NCBI GenBank assembly: GCA_021300125.1
Contig: JAJTHX010000047.1
Location: 1 to 14,425 of the forward strand
Source: Betaproteobacteria bacterium
GTDB lineage: Bacteria > Pseudomonadota > Gammaproteobacteria > Burkholderiales > SG8-41
DNA: 14,425 nt
Direction: 5' to 3'
Under the pieces are notes generated by a model, which had not been told where the DNA came from, ran no database searches, and was given only the letters and a program-made list of their open reading frames with translations. The translations under genes were made by a program, and so were the position numbers. Below are positions 6,470 to 13,698 of this stretch, piece by piece; the stretch's first letter is position 1; each line of letters begins with the position of its first letter.

Positions 6470-7537
6470 TCAGGGCAGTACCGGGTAGTCGGTATAGCCC
6501 CGGGGTCCCGGTGTGTAGAAGGTGCTGCTGTCGGGCGCGTTCAGCGCTGCGCCGCGGCGGAACCGTTCGGGCAGGTCGGGATTGGCGAGGAAGGGCACGC
6601 CGAACGCGACGGCATCCACCAGGCCTGCGCCAATCGCGGCCGCGGCTTCATCGGCGCTGTAACCCATGTTGGCAATCAGCACGCCTTGGAAGTTCTGGCG
6701 CGCCGGTGTCAGCACATCGCCCTTCTGTTGCTGGAAAAAATCACCCCGCATGACGTGCAGGTAGGCGAGCTTGTAGCGGTTGAGCCTCTGCGCCACTGTG
6801 GCGATCAGGGTGGCCGGGTCGCTGTCGATCATGCTGTTGTAGCTGTTCAGCGGCGACAGGCGCACGCCGACACGGTCGCTGCCCCAGACTTCGCACACCG
6901 CCTCGACCACTTCACAGAGCAGCCGCGCGCGGTTTTCTATCGGGCCGCCGTAGGCGCCGCTGCGCTTGTTGGCGCCGTCACGCAGGAATTCGTCGAGCAG
7001 GTAGCCATTGGCGCCATGCACTTCGACGCCGTCAAAGCCGGCGGCTTTGGCGTTTTCCGCGGCCTTGCGGAAGCCGGCGACGATGCCCGGCAGTTCGTCA
7101 TCACGCAGCACGCGCGGCACGACATAGGGTTTCTTGCCTTCGGGCGTGTGCACTTCGTCGCCGGTGATCGGGATCGCGCTCGGCGCTACCGGCTGCGCGC
7201 CGCCGTTGAGCAGCGGATGGCAGGCGCGCCCGCCGTGCCAGATCTGCAGGAAGATGCGGCCGCCTTTGGCATGCACCGCATCGGTGACGGCTTTCCAGCC
7301 GGCGACCTGTGCCGCGGAGTAGATGCCCGGTTCCATCCAGAACGAGGAGTGGCCTTCCATCGCCATGGTCGCTTCGGCAATGATCAGGCCGGCGCCGGCG
7401 CGCTGGGCGTAGTACTCGGCCATGATTGCGGTGGGCACATGGTCAGCATCGGCGCGGCAGCGGGTGAGCGGCGCCATGAGGATGCGGTTGGGTGCGGCGA
7501 TGGCGCCGAATTGGATGGGGCTGTGCAGGTCGGGCAT
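6470..7537 (-). CDS. Alkene reductase, old yellow enzyme family (NemA-like)
   Basis: FMN-dependent NAD(P)H oxidoreductase that reduces activated C=C bonds (enones, maleimides) and often nitro compounds; it is cytoplasmic. The 355-residue product has the usual OYE/NemA length and TIM-barrel blocks: MAPLTRCRA (21-29), LQIWHGGR (97-104), GFDGVEVHGANGYLLDEFLRD (167-187) with the substrate-binding pair H174/N177 and Y179, and R226 in VGVRLSPL. The ANKRSGAYGG block follows, and the C-terminus is YTPGPRGYTDYP. The start at 7537 is preferred to the ATG at 7621 because GGAG lies six bases upstream and because the family begins with a short segment before the first strand. It lies downstream of the serine hydrolase on the same strand, 117 bases apart. 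The family call is firm; the natural substrate is unknown. Confidence 0.94.
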   Translation of the reverse strand: MPDLHSPIQFGAIAAPNRILMAPLTRCRADADHVPTAIMAEYYAQRAGAGLIIAEATMAMEGHSSFWMEPGIYSAAQVAGWKAVTDAVHAKGGRIFLQIWHGGRACHPLLNGGAQPVAPSAIPITGDEVHTPEGKKPYVVPRVLRDDELPGIVAGFRKAAENAKAAGFDGVEVHGANGYLLDEFLRDGANKRSGAYGGPIENRARLLCEVVEAVCEVWGSDRVGVRLSPLNSYNSMIDSDPATLIATVAQRLNRYKLAYLHVMRGDFFQQQKGDVLTPARQNFQGVLIANMGYSADEAAAAIGAGLVDAVAFGVPFLANPDLPERFRRGAALNAPDSSTFYTPGPRGYTDYPVLP

Positions 7538-7621
7538 GCGAATCTCCGGGTGTTGAGGGCAAACTCCGCAAAAGATCGGGGCGCCGGCCGGATTTGCAAG
7601 TCCGGCGCGGTGCGCTGTCAT

Positions 7622-7656
7622 GGGCAGCGGCTGTCCAGCGGTTGCCCTGCTTTTTT
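7622..7656 (+). terminator. Plus-strand intrinsic terminator-like hairpin at the serine hydrolase 3' end
   Basis: GGGCAGC (7622-7628) pairs with GTTGCCC (7641-7647), with one G-T wobble. A further inner GCT/AGC can extend the stem. After three bases comes T6 (7651-7656). The U-run follows only on the plus strand, whereas both flanking genes are on minus. It would therefore stop transcripts running antisense into the serine hydrolase gene; on the minus strand it is merely a hairpin after the stop codon. Confidence 0.45.
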
Positions 7657-8947
7657 ACTTGATCAGGGACTGCATCACCAGCGATTTCATCAGTGCGCGG
7701 TAGTAGAGCCGCGGCTCGCCCGGAGTGTGTGCCATGTACACCACCACCAGTTCCTCTTTCGGATCGACCCAGAACATGGTGCCGTTGGCGCCGCCCCAGT
7801 TGTAGTCGCCGACGGTGCCGGTGACAGCGGATTCGCCGGTGGCGGTGCGCACCGCCATGCTCAGGCCGAAACCGTAGCCGGCGCGCGAGGGGTCGGTGGC
7901 GGCCACCCGGTTGTCGATGGTGCTGCCGAGGTGGTCGGCGGTCATGTAATCGACCGTGGTCTTGCCAAGGATGCGCGCGTCACCGAGCTGCCCCCTGTTG
8001 AGCAGCATCTGCGCGAAACGCAGGTAATCGCCGGCGGTGCCCGCGGCGCAGGCGCCGCCGCAGTCGAATTTCGGTGCAGGGCCGGAATGCACGGTCACCG
8101 ACTGCGGGCGGCCGGTGTCGGGATTGACCGGCAGTGCCTTGGCGTAGCGGTGCATCTTGTCCTTGGGGATGCTGAACGCGGTGTCGTTCATGCCCAGTGG
8201 TTTCCAGATGCGTTCCGCGAGGATCTCGCCGAGTCTCTGCCCGGTGATGCGCTCAAGCAGGATGCCGAGCACGTCGATCGAGACGCTGTATTCCCACACC
8301 GTGCCGGGATGGTGCACCAGCGGCAGGCCGGCGATCTGGTTGATGAATTCGTCGGCGCTCATTTTCAGCGCGGTGGTGGTGGATGAAGCCGGGTGCAGGG
8401 CATGCAGCGGGCTTGCGCCGCGCGCGCCGTAGGTGAGGCCCGCGGTGTGGCGCATCAGGTCCTGCACCACCATCTGCCGTTTGGCCGGCACGCGTTCGAT
8501 CACTGGTTTGCCGTCGGCGCCGGTCTTGACCACGCCGACCTCCATCTTCGCCAGTTCCGGGATGTGCCTGCCCACCGGATCGCCGATCAGCAGGCGGCCT
8601 TCCTCGTAGAGCGACATCGCACCGACCGCGGCCATCGGTTTGGTCATCGAGGCCAGGCTGAAAATGGTGTCGGTGGTCATGCGCACGTTGTTCTGCTTGT
8701 CACGCCAGCCGAAGGCTTCGTGATAGACCAGACGTCCCTTGCGCGCAACGGCCACCACCATGCCCGGCAGGTGGTTTTTTTCGATGTGGGCGTTGATCAC
8801 CGGGCCGATGCGCGCAAGGCGCTCGGAGGACATGCCCACCGATTCGGGGCGCGCACGGGGCAGCGGGTCGTTGGCGAGGGCGGGTGCAGCGGACAGCGAA
8901 CAGGCGAGCGCGAGCAGCGCCGTGGCGGCGGATGTTGCTGATTTCAT
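7655..8947 (-). CDS. Secreted serine hydrolase, class C beta-lactamase/class VIII esterase-like
   Basis: Penicillin-binding-protein-fold serine hydrolase (430 residues), probably an exported esterase rather than a true beta-lactamase. A signal peptide is visible (MKSATSAATALLALACSLSAAPALA, cut near residue 25). The nucleophile motif is S100-M-T-K103 in FSLASMTKP, the tyrosine motif is Y220-S-V in WEYSVSIDVLG, and the third motif is W384-GGANGT, the pattern I associate with class VIII esterases. The mature protein has a CGGAC pair (296-300) that could form a disulfide in the periplasm. The start at 8947 is chosen because AGGGAGGA lies eight bases upstream and it yields a proper signal peptide; the frame extends further but without signal features. 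It diverges from the phosphatase gene. Substrate unknown. Confidence 0.92.
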   Translation of the reverse strand: MKSATSAATALLALACSLSAAPALANDPLPRARPESVGMSSERLARIGPVINAHIEKNHLPGMVVAVARKGRLVYHEAFGWRDKQNNVRMTTDTIFSLASMTKPMAAVGAMSLYEEGRLLIGDPVGRHIPELAKMEVGVVKTGADGKPVIERVPAKRQMVVQDLMRHTAGLTYGARGASPLHALHPASSTTTALKMSADEFINQIAGLPLVHHPGTVWEYSVSIDVLGILLERITGQRLGEILAERIWKPLGMNDTAFSIPKDKMHRYAKALPVNPDTGRPQSVTVHSGPAPKFDCGGACAAGTAGDYLRFAQMLLNRGQLGDARILGKTTVDYMTADHLGSTIDNRVAATDPSRAGYGFGLSMAVRTATGESAVTGTVGDYNWGGANGTMFWVDPKEELVVVYMAHTPGEPRLYYRALMKSLVMQSLIK

Positions 8948-9077
8948 TGTTGTTATCCTCCCTGAAGGAAAATGCAGGTTACGCCCCGCGGTGGCGGGCG
9001 TAAAGCACCGCACCGCATTTCCCGCTTTGACTGTCGCCTTGGTTATCATGGCGGCATAAAAAAGGGAGGGGCAGGCC

Positions 9078-10520
9078 ATGCGCTTTATGTTCGGATGGTT
9101 GACGTTTTCAGGTTTGGTGCCCGCGAGCCGGCTGTTCCTGGCCGCGCTGTTGTCCGCGCTTGCGCTGGTCACCAGCGGTTGCGCCGGCACCGGTCTTCAG
9201 CAGTCAGGCGCGGCACCGAAGAACATCATCATCCTGTTTGCCGATGGCGCTGCGCCTGTGCAGTGGGACTTCGGCAAACGCTCCAGTGAAATCCTGCGTG
9301 GCCAGTCCTTTGCCGTCACCGATATCGTGTTTCGCGATGGCGTTCTGGGCCTGCTCTCGACCCATCCGCACGGACCTTACGTCACTGATTCCGCCGCGGC
9401 GGCCTCCGCGATGTCCACCGGCTACAAGGTTGAAAACGGCGCGGTGTCGATCACGCCCGACGGCCAGTCGCGGACCACGCTGATGCAGGCGGCCAAGGCC
9501 GCGGGCAAGCGCATCGGCCTTGTGACCACCGCCACGGTCTATGACGCAACACCCGCGGCATTCTCGATCAATGTCCGCTCGAGGCGTGACTCGCAGCAGC
9601 TGGTGGATTTGTACGCGGTCCTGCGGCCGGATGTCCTGATGGGCGGCGGCGCCGACTACTTCATGCCATCGGCGATGCCTGGCGGCAAGCGCAGGGACGG
9701 CCGCGACGTGATCGCCGAATTCCGCGATGGCGGACATGCCGTCGCGCGCAGCACTGCGGAACTGAGGGAGGTATCGGCGCCAAGACTGCTCGGCCTGTTC
9801 GCGGCGGGTGACATGGCTTTTGAGCTCGATCGCGATCCAGCTGCCGAACCTTCGACTGCTGAAATGACCGTGGCTGCGCTGCGTGCGCTGTCGCAGGACA
9901 GCCCCCGCGGGTTCGTGCTGCTGGTGGAAAACGAGAACACCGACACCGCCGGCCATGCCAATGATGCACCGTCGCTGATGCGCGCGCTGTGGGCGTTCGA
10001 TGATGCGGTGAAGGTCGCGCTGGAGTTCCAGCGCCGCAACCCGGACACGCTGGTGATCGTCACCGGTGACCACGAGACCGGCGGCTTTTCGCCGACTTAC
10101 GCGCAGAAGGATCTGGCGTCCATGGCCAGTGCCAACCGCTTCACGGCCGGCGACGAACAGTTCCGCATGCTCGAGCGGGTCAGCATGTCGCTGGGCATGC
10201 TGCGGGAAAAACTCGGCAACAAGCCCGAGGCTGCAACGCTGGATGCCCTCATCGGGCGGCACTTCCCTGGTTTCCGGTTTGACGACGACCTGCGCGCGCT
10301 GTTGCTCGCAGGCAAACCGCTGGAGCGCAATTTCACCTATATCCCGCACAACCTGATCGGACGCATGGTTTCACGCCAGACCGGGTTTTACTGGGGCACC
10401 TCGGGACACACGTCGGAACCGGTTGCAGTCGGCGCCATCGGCCCCGGCGCCGAACTGTTCCGCGGCTACCAGGACAATACCGACTTCGGCAAGCACCTGC
10501 ACCGCCTGCTCGGGCGCTGA
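9078..10520 (+). CDS. Alkaline phosphatase (PhoA family), predicted lipoprotein
   Basis: Metal-dependent phosphomonoesterase releasing phosphate from organic esters outside the cytoplasm. The 480-residue product keeps the E. coli PhoA catalytic pattern: D56 (LFADGA), D104-S105 nucleophile (VTDSAAAASAMSTG), D156/T158 and R169 (equivalents of D153, T155, R166). It also keeps E284, D289 and H293 (VENENTDTAGH), D331-H332 (TGDHETGG) and H444 (SGHTSEPV). Position K328 of PhoA is T290 here. The N-terminus has a hydrophobic run and lipobox VTSGC with C35, so membrane anchoring as a lipoprotein is likely. GGGAGGGG six bases before ATG 9078 supports this start; GTG 9117 would give a more normal-length signal but has a poor ribosome site. 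No Pho box was recognised in the 130-base divergent spacer. Confidence 0.93.
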   Translation: MRFMFGWLTFSGLVPASRLFLAALLSALALVTSGCAGTGLQQSGAAPKNIIILFADGAAPVQWDFGKRSSEILRGQSFAVTDIVFRDGVLGLLSTHPHGPYVTDSAAAASAMSTGYKVENGAVSITPDGQSRTTLMQAAKAAGKRIGLVTTATVYDATPAAFSINVRSRRDSQQLVDLYAVLRPDVLMGGGADYFMPSAMPGGKRRDGRDVIAEFRDGGHAVARSTAELREVSAPRLLGLFAAGDMAFELDRDPAAEPSTAEMTVAALRALSQDSPRGFVLLVENENTDTAGHANDAPSLMRALWAFDDAVKVALEFQRRNPDTLVIVTGDHETGGFSPTYAQKDLASMASANRFTAGDEQFRMLERVSMSLGMLREKLGNKPEAATLDALIGRHFPGFRFDDDLRALLLAGKPLERNFTYIPHNLIGRMVSRQTGFYWGTSGHTSEPVAVGAIGPGAELFRGYQDNTDFGKHLHRLLGR

Positions 10521-10533
10521 GCGCCCGGGCAGG
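10505..10533. terminator. 13-bp hairpin with the phosphatase stop codon as its loop
   Basis: Bases 10505-10517 pair with 10521-10533 (12 Watson-Crick pairs and one G-T wobble). The three-base loop is TGA, the stop codon of the phosphatase gene. It lies between convergent genes, 15 bases from the Bug gene stop. There is no T-run on either side, so it is not a classic intrinsic terminator; it may block 3' exonucleases or separate the convergent transcripts. Confidence 0.5.
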
Positions 10534-10548
10534 GGTCGGCGCAGCGGA

Positions 10549-11520
10549 TCAGGATTCCGGCTTGATGCCGGCTTCAGCGACGACTTTTTTCCAGCGCGCA
10601 AGCTCGCTGCGGATCATCTCCGCCATCTCCTGCGGCGTGGTCGAAGTCGGCACCATGCCGATGCCCTCGAGGTGCCTGACCACGCCGGGATCTTCGACCG
10701 CGCGTTTCATTTCGGCGTTGATCCGCCGCACCACGTGCGCCGGCGTGCCGGCCGGTCCGAGGAAGCCGTACCAGGTGGTGTTGTTGAAGCCCGGGTAGGT
10801 TTCGGCGATGGCGGGGATGTCGGGCAGGGCTTTCAATCGCACCGGATGGCCGATGGCGATGGCGCGTGCCTTGCCGCTGGCCATGTGCGGCTGCCACGGG
10901 GCTGCGCCGCCGAATATCGCCTGCACGCGGCCGGCAAGCAGGTCGGCGGTGGCGGCACCGCCACCCTTGTACGGCACATGGGTGAATTTGGCACCGGTGA
11001 GCGAGGTCAGCAGTTCCATGCCGAGGTGGTTGGGCGTGCCGGTGCCGGGCGAGGCAAAGTTGATCTTGCCCGGCTGTGCCCTGGCCAGCTCAACCAGTTC
11101 GCGCACGCTTTTCACCGGCACCGAGGGATGCACCACGATCAGGAAAGGGACGTAGACGCCGACGCCGATCGGGGTGAAGTCCTTCACCGGGTCGTAGGCC
11201 AGCTTGCTCCCGAAGGCGGCGCTGACCACCAGCCCGCCCGAGGTGCCGAGCACCAGGGTGTATCCATCGGGTGTGGCCTTGGCGGCGAGGCCGTGGCCCA
11301 GCGTCGAGCCGGCGCCGGGGCGGTTGTCGATCACGAAGGTGGTGCCCATTTTCTCGGCGAACCAGTTGCTGAATGCACGCGCTGTGGGGTCGGTCGTGCC
11401 GCCGGGCGGGTAGGGCACGATGATGCGCACGGGCTTGGTCGGATATTTGGGTTCGGCGGCCAGTACGGGTGCGACCGTGACCGCTGTCAGGGCAACAACG
11501 CCTATCAGCATGGGCAGCAT
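10549..11520 (-). CDS. Bug/TctC family tripartite tricarboxylate transporter substrate-binding protein
   Basis: Periplasmic solute-binding protein of the Bug (TctC) family, which binds carboxylates and related small acids and is hugely expanded in betaproteobacteria. The 323-residue product has normal length and the typical opening YPTKPVRIIVPYPPGGTTDPTAR (26-48). VIDNRPGAGSTLGHGLAAKA (63-82), DGYTLVLG (85-92) and the C-terminal FLGPAGTPAHVVRRINAE follow. The signal peptide (about 1-21, ending VAPVLA) lacks any Lys or Arg in its n-region, and an in-frame TGA (11532-11530) rules out a longer start, so secretion may be affected. AGGAG lies five bases before the ATG. No TctA/TctB membrane genes are in the window. 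It lies 63 bases downstream of the GST gene. Ligand unknown. Confidence 0.93.
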   Translation of the reverse strand: MLPMLIGVVALTAVTVAPVLAAEPKYPTKPVRIIVPYPPGGTTDPTARAFSNWFAEKMGTTFVIDNRPGAGSTLGHGLAAKATPDGYTLVLGTSGGLVVSAAFGSKLAYDPVKDFTPIGVGVYVPFLIVVHPSVPVKSVRELVELARAQPGKINFASPGTGTPNHLGMELLTSLTGAKFTHVPYKGGGAATADLLAGRVQAIFGGAAPWQPHMASGKARAIAIGHPVRLKALPDIPAIAETYPGFNNTTWYGFLGPAGTPAHVVRRINAEMKRAVEDPGVVRHLEGIGMVPTSTTPQEMAEMIRSELARWKKVVAEAGIKPES

Positions 11521-11583
11521 GTGTTCTCCTCAATGAGTGTCAGGAATGCGTCCGCCGTCTTCGCGGCGTTGATGACGCGGGTT

Positions 11584-12192
11584 TCAGTGCTCGCGCATCG
11601 CGCGCGCCTTTTTCGCGGCCGGGCGGTCCCAACAAGTGCGCAGCCAGGCATCAAGCTTGGGCCAGCGGCTGACATCAATGGACAGCGCACGATACAGCGC
11701 ACTGGCGACATTGAGGTCGGAGATGGAAAAGGCGGGGCCGGCGAGCCAGGGCGACTTGGCGAGTGCGCCCTCGAGCACGTCGAAAGCGGGTTGCACCTGT
11801 TTCCACGCGGCCGCCGCAACGGCGGCGTCGCGATCCTCGGGTTTCTCGGCCACGGTGTTGCGCACGTAATCGACGATCTGGCGGTCGAGGCGGTCGGTCT
11901 CCCACAGGCTCCACTGCCAGCACAGCGCTTCCAGCTTCGGATCGGCCGGGTAGAGCGGGCTTTTGTGTTTCTTGGCGAGGTACATGTTGATCGCCATTGA
12001 CTCTGACAGGATGAAGCCGTCGTCGTCGAGGGTCGGCACGCGTGCGTTGGCATTCAGCGCGAGGTAGTCCGTGGTCCGGGTCTCGGGCGAGCGCGGCAGG
12101 AATTCCTTGTGTTCGTATTTCAGGCCGAGTTCGCCGGCCAACCAGATGACGCGCAGGGCGCGGGAGTGCGCCGATCCGTACAGCTTGAGCAT
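11584..12192 (-). CDS. Glutathione S-transferase family protein
   Basis: Cytosolic GST-fold protein of 202 residues. The N-terminal thioredoxin-like domain (about 1-80) starts MLKLYGSAHSRALRV, where a serine (S7 or S10) is the likely catalytic or GSH-activating residue. It has the cis-proline motif R51-V-P-T and the glutathione-binding E64-S65 in ILSESMAI. The alpha-helical C-terminal domain contains WLAGPAFSISDLNVASAL, with the conserved N-capping/Asp region. The start at 12192 is supported by GGAGGA five bases upstream; the reading frame stays open further upstream, into the antisense of the LysR gene, but without GST similarity. It sits between the LysR gene and the Bug gene on the same strand. 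TAAAAT (minus, 12239-12234) might be a -10 box. Substrate is not predictable. Confidence 0.93.
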   Translation of the reverse strand: MLKLYGSAHSRALRVIWLAGELGLKYEHKEFLPRSPETRTTDYLALNANARVPTLDDDGFILSESMAINMYLAKKHKSPLYPADPKLEALCWQWSLWETDRLDRQIVDYVRNTVAEKPEDRDAAVAAAAWKQVQPAFDVLEGALAKSPWLAGPAFSISDLNVASALYRALSIDVSRWPKLDAWLRTCWDRPAAKKARAMREH

Positions 12193-12260
12193 GAGGTTCC
12201 TCCGTTGGAGCCCCAATATGCGGGGCCTTGCGCATTTTAGCCGTTGCGGACGGCGATGCT

Positions 12261-13154
12261 TCAGTTCCGGCCGGCGCGCGTTTCGATGATGCGCTGCACC
12301 AGGGGGTGAGCCACCTTGCGCTCGGTGCCGATGGCATAGAAGCGTTCCTCGACGCCGTCGCAGATGCCTATCCGGCGCAAACCCTGTTGTTCGGTCAGGG
12401 ATTTTTCGCCGATCTCGGCCGCCGGAAACACGCCGAGGCCGGCGGCGCCGAAGGTCGCGAGCATCGCGCTGTCCTCGAATTCGCCCGTGATCTTCGGCTT
12501 CACGCCGTGGCGCTCGAACCACTGGTCGAGCTGGGCGCGAGCCGAAACATGGCGGGTGGGCAGCAGCACCGGCAGCCGTGACAGGCTGTGCGGAAAGCCG
12601 CGCCGGGCCTGCGCCTGCAATGCCGGCGGCGCATACCAGGCGATGCCCGAAGCGCCGAGGGCGTGGCTGTAGAGCTTCAGGTTGCTGCCGGTCGGGGCCG
12701 GCCGGTCAGCGAGCACGAGGTCGAGCCGGTGCAGGGCGAGATCGCCGAGCAGATCGTCAAATTCGTCTTCAAGGCACACCAGGTGCAGGTTTTCGTGGGC
12801 CAGCGCCGGGCGCAGCAGCCGGTGCGTGGCGAGCTTGGAGACGCCGTCGGAGATGCCCACGGCCAGGCGCAGGCCCGGCTGGCTGGCGGCATCACGCACC
12901 AGTTCCGGCAGGCGCTCGCCCAGCTGGAAGATCTGTTCGGCCTGGCCGAGGGCGGCCTGTCCCGCCTCGGTCAGGGCCAGCCCGCGGCCGGCGGGTTTGA
13001 ACAGGGCATAGCCGAGGTCGCGTTCGAGGGCATGGACCTGGGCGCTGACCGTCTGGATCGCCATGCCGAGGCGCGCGGCGGCGCCGGTGACGCTGCCTTC
13101 GCGGGCGACGACCCAGAAGTAATACAGGTGCCTGTAGCTGAAGTTCCCGGACAT
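12261..13154 (-). CDS. LysR-family transcriptional regulator, NhaR-like
   Basis: DNA-binding regulator of 297 residues. The N-terminal winged helix-turn-helix (about 5-64) reads FSYRHLYYFWVVAREGSVTGAAARLGMAIQTVSAQVHALERDLG. The HLYYFWVVAREGS block is characteristic of the NhaR branch, which in E. coli activates the Na+/H+ antiporter gene nhaA. The rest is a LysR effector domain with hydrophobic beta strands (LRLAVGISDGVSK, LDLVLADRPAPTGS). No nhaA-type antiporter is in the window, so the target is open; likely candidates are its own gene, the GST gene and the Bug gene. An array of 14-nt direct repeats spans its upstream region and crosses the start codon, making it a plausible operator. The ATG at 13154 fits the family N-terminus. 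A 68-base gap separates it from the GST gene. Confidence 0.92.
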   Translation of the reverse strand: MSGNFSYRHLYYFWVVAREGSVTGAAARLGMAIQTVSAQVHALERDLGYALFKPAGRGLALTEAGQAALGQAEQIFQLGERLPELVRDAASQPGLRLAVGISDGVSKLATHRLLRPALAHENLHLVCLEDEFDDLLGDLALHRLDLVLADRPAPTGSNLKLYSHALGASGIAWYAPPALQAQARRGFPHSLSRLPVLLPTRHVSARAQLDQWFERHGVKPKITGEFEDSAMLATFGAAGLGVFPAAEIGEKSLTEQQGLRRIGICDGVEERFYAIGTERKVAHPLVQRIIETRAGRN

Positions 13155-13225
13155 TAAGTTCCCGTAAAAGCGTTCCCGTAAATACTTTCCTGAAAAAAAG
13201 TTCCCTTAAATATTCCCAAAATAAT
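13143..13225. repeat. Array of six approx. 14-nt direct repeats at the LysR start
   Basis: Units begin at 13143, 13158, 13172, 13186, 13200 and 13212 (spacings 15, 14, 14, 14, 12). The best copies are GTTCCCGTAAAAGC (13158) and GTTCCCGTAAATAC (13172). The others keep the TTCCC or TTCCT core followed by an A-rich half. On the minus strand the unit reads TTTACGGGAAC. The first unit lies within the first codons of the LysR gene (SGN), so the array crosses its start. It could be an operator with helically offset sites, or simple tandem duplication. Confidence 0.7.
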
Positions 13226-13235
13226 GGAAATAAAT

Positions 13236-13255
13236 GCAGAGATTATCTGCTTTTT
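13236..13255 (+). terminator. Small hairpin with T5 in the leader of the HPF-like gene
   Basis: GCAGA (13236-13240) and TCTGC (13246-13250) form a 5-bp stem with loop GATTA, immediately followed by TTTTT. It lies 58 bases before the HPF-like ATG and could be a weak terminator or attenuator in its leader. The stem is short, so it may be chance. Confidence 0.3.
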
Positions 13256-13313
13256 ATGGATAGTTGGCCAGCCTAACCTGCACGCCGTCAACCCGACAAA
13301 GAGGAGGTGTCAG

Positions 13314-13673
13314 ATGCAAGTCCAGATCGACTGCAAGGCCCGGCTCGAAAACGATGTGCGCAGCAGCGCCGAGGAGCGGGTGCGTTTTGTGATGCGCCGC
13401 CTTGTGCAGCGGGTGTCCCGCGCCGTTGTCCTCCTGTCCGACATCAACGGCCCGCGTGGGGGCGTCGACAAATGCTGCCAGGTCACGCTGAAGACCGAGG
13501 GCAAAGGCGTGCTGGTGATCCGCACGCTGGCCGCGGACTGGCGCAGCGCGCTCGACCAGGCGCTGCAGCGCGCGGTGCGCCTGCTGACGCGGGTCTGGCA
13601 GCGGCGCGGCGATCCTGCGGTGCTGAGGCAGGCCAAGCGGCGCGCGCTGCGGCATGCGCTTGAGGTGCAATGA
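13314..13673 (+). CDS. HPF/RaiA-like ribosome-associated protein
   Basis: A 119-residue protein resembling short HPF/RaiA (S30AE) family members, which bind the 30S decoding region and inactivate or dimerise ribosomes under stress. The pattern is beta-alpha-beta-beta-beta-alpha: MQVQIDCKA, a charged helix (12-33), VSRAVVLLSDINGPRGGVDKCCQVTLK (34-60), GVLVIRTLAADWRSALDQALQRAVRLLTR, then a basic tail (97-116). The NGPRGGVDKCCQV block is the recognisable family motif; C54-C55 are notable beside the next gene's zinc ribbon. GAGGAGG six bases before ATG 13314 fixes the start; the frame is open to 13224 but that part shows no similarity. First gene of a three-gene set divergent from the LysR gene. 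Ribosome binding is inferred from the family. Confidence 0.82.
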   Translation: MQVQIDCKARLENDVRSSAEERVRFVMRRLVQRVSRAVVLLSDINGPRGGVDKCCQVTLKTEGKGVLVIRTLAADWRSALDQALQRAVRLLTRVWQRRGDPAVLRQAKRRALRHALEVQ

Positions 13674-13685
13674 ACCCGTCAATGC

Positions 13686-13698
13686 AGGAGGATCCTCC
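13686..13698 (+). promoter_or_regulatory. Shine-Dalgarno inside a perfect 12-bp palindrome
   Basis: GGAGGATCCTCC (13687-13698) is self-complementary and ends one base before the zinc-ribbon ATG at 13699. Its left half, with A13686, is the Shine-Dalgarno AGGAGG, seven bases from the ATG. Folding the GGAG/CTCC stem would hide the ribosome site. Confidence 0.5.

Noticed and set aside
6686..8386. 566-codon plus-strand frame opposite the OYE and serine hydrolase genes
   Set aside because: It spans two well-supported minus-strand genes and their spacer, has low-complexity composition and no domain.
9027..9060. Sigma-70 promoter for the phosphatase gene (TTGACT with TATCAT)
   Set aside because: The two hexamers are only 11 bases apart, and the next AT-rich -10 candidate is 22 bases away. 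Neither spacing is credible.
9204..10349. 381-codon minus-strand frame opposite the phosphatase gene
   Set aside because: The plus strand keeps every PhoA catalytic residue; the minus frame shows nothing recognisable.
13143..13225. The 14-nt repeats as a CRISPR array
   Set aside because: Units are too short, there are no unique spacers of regular length between them, and no cas genes are present.
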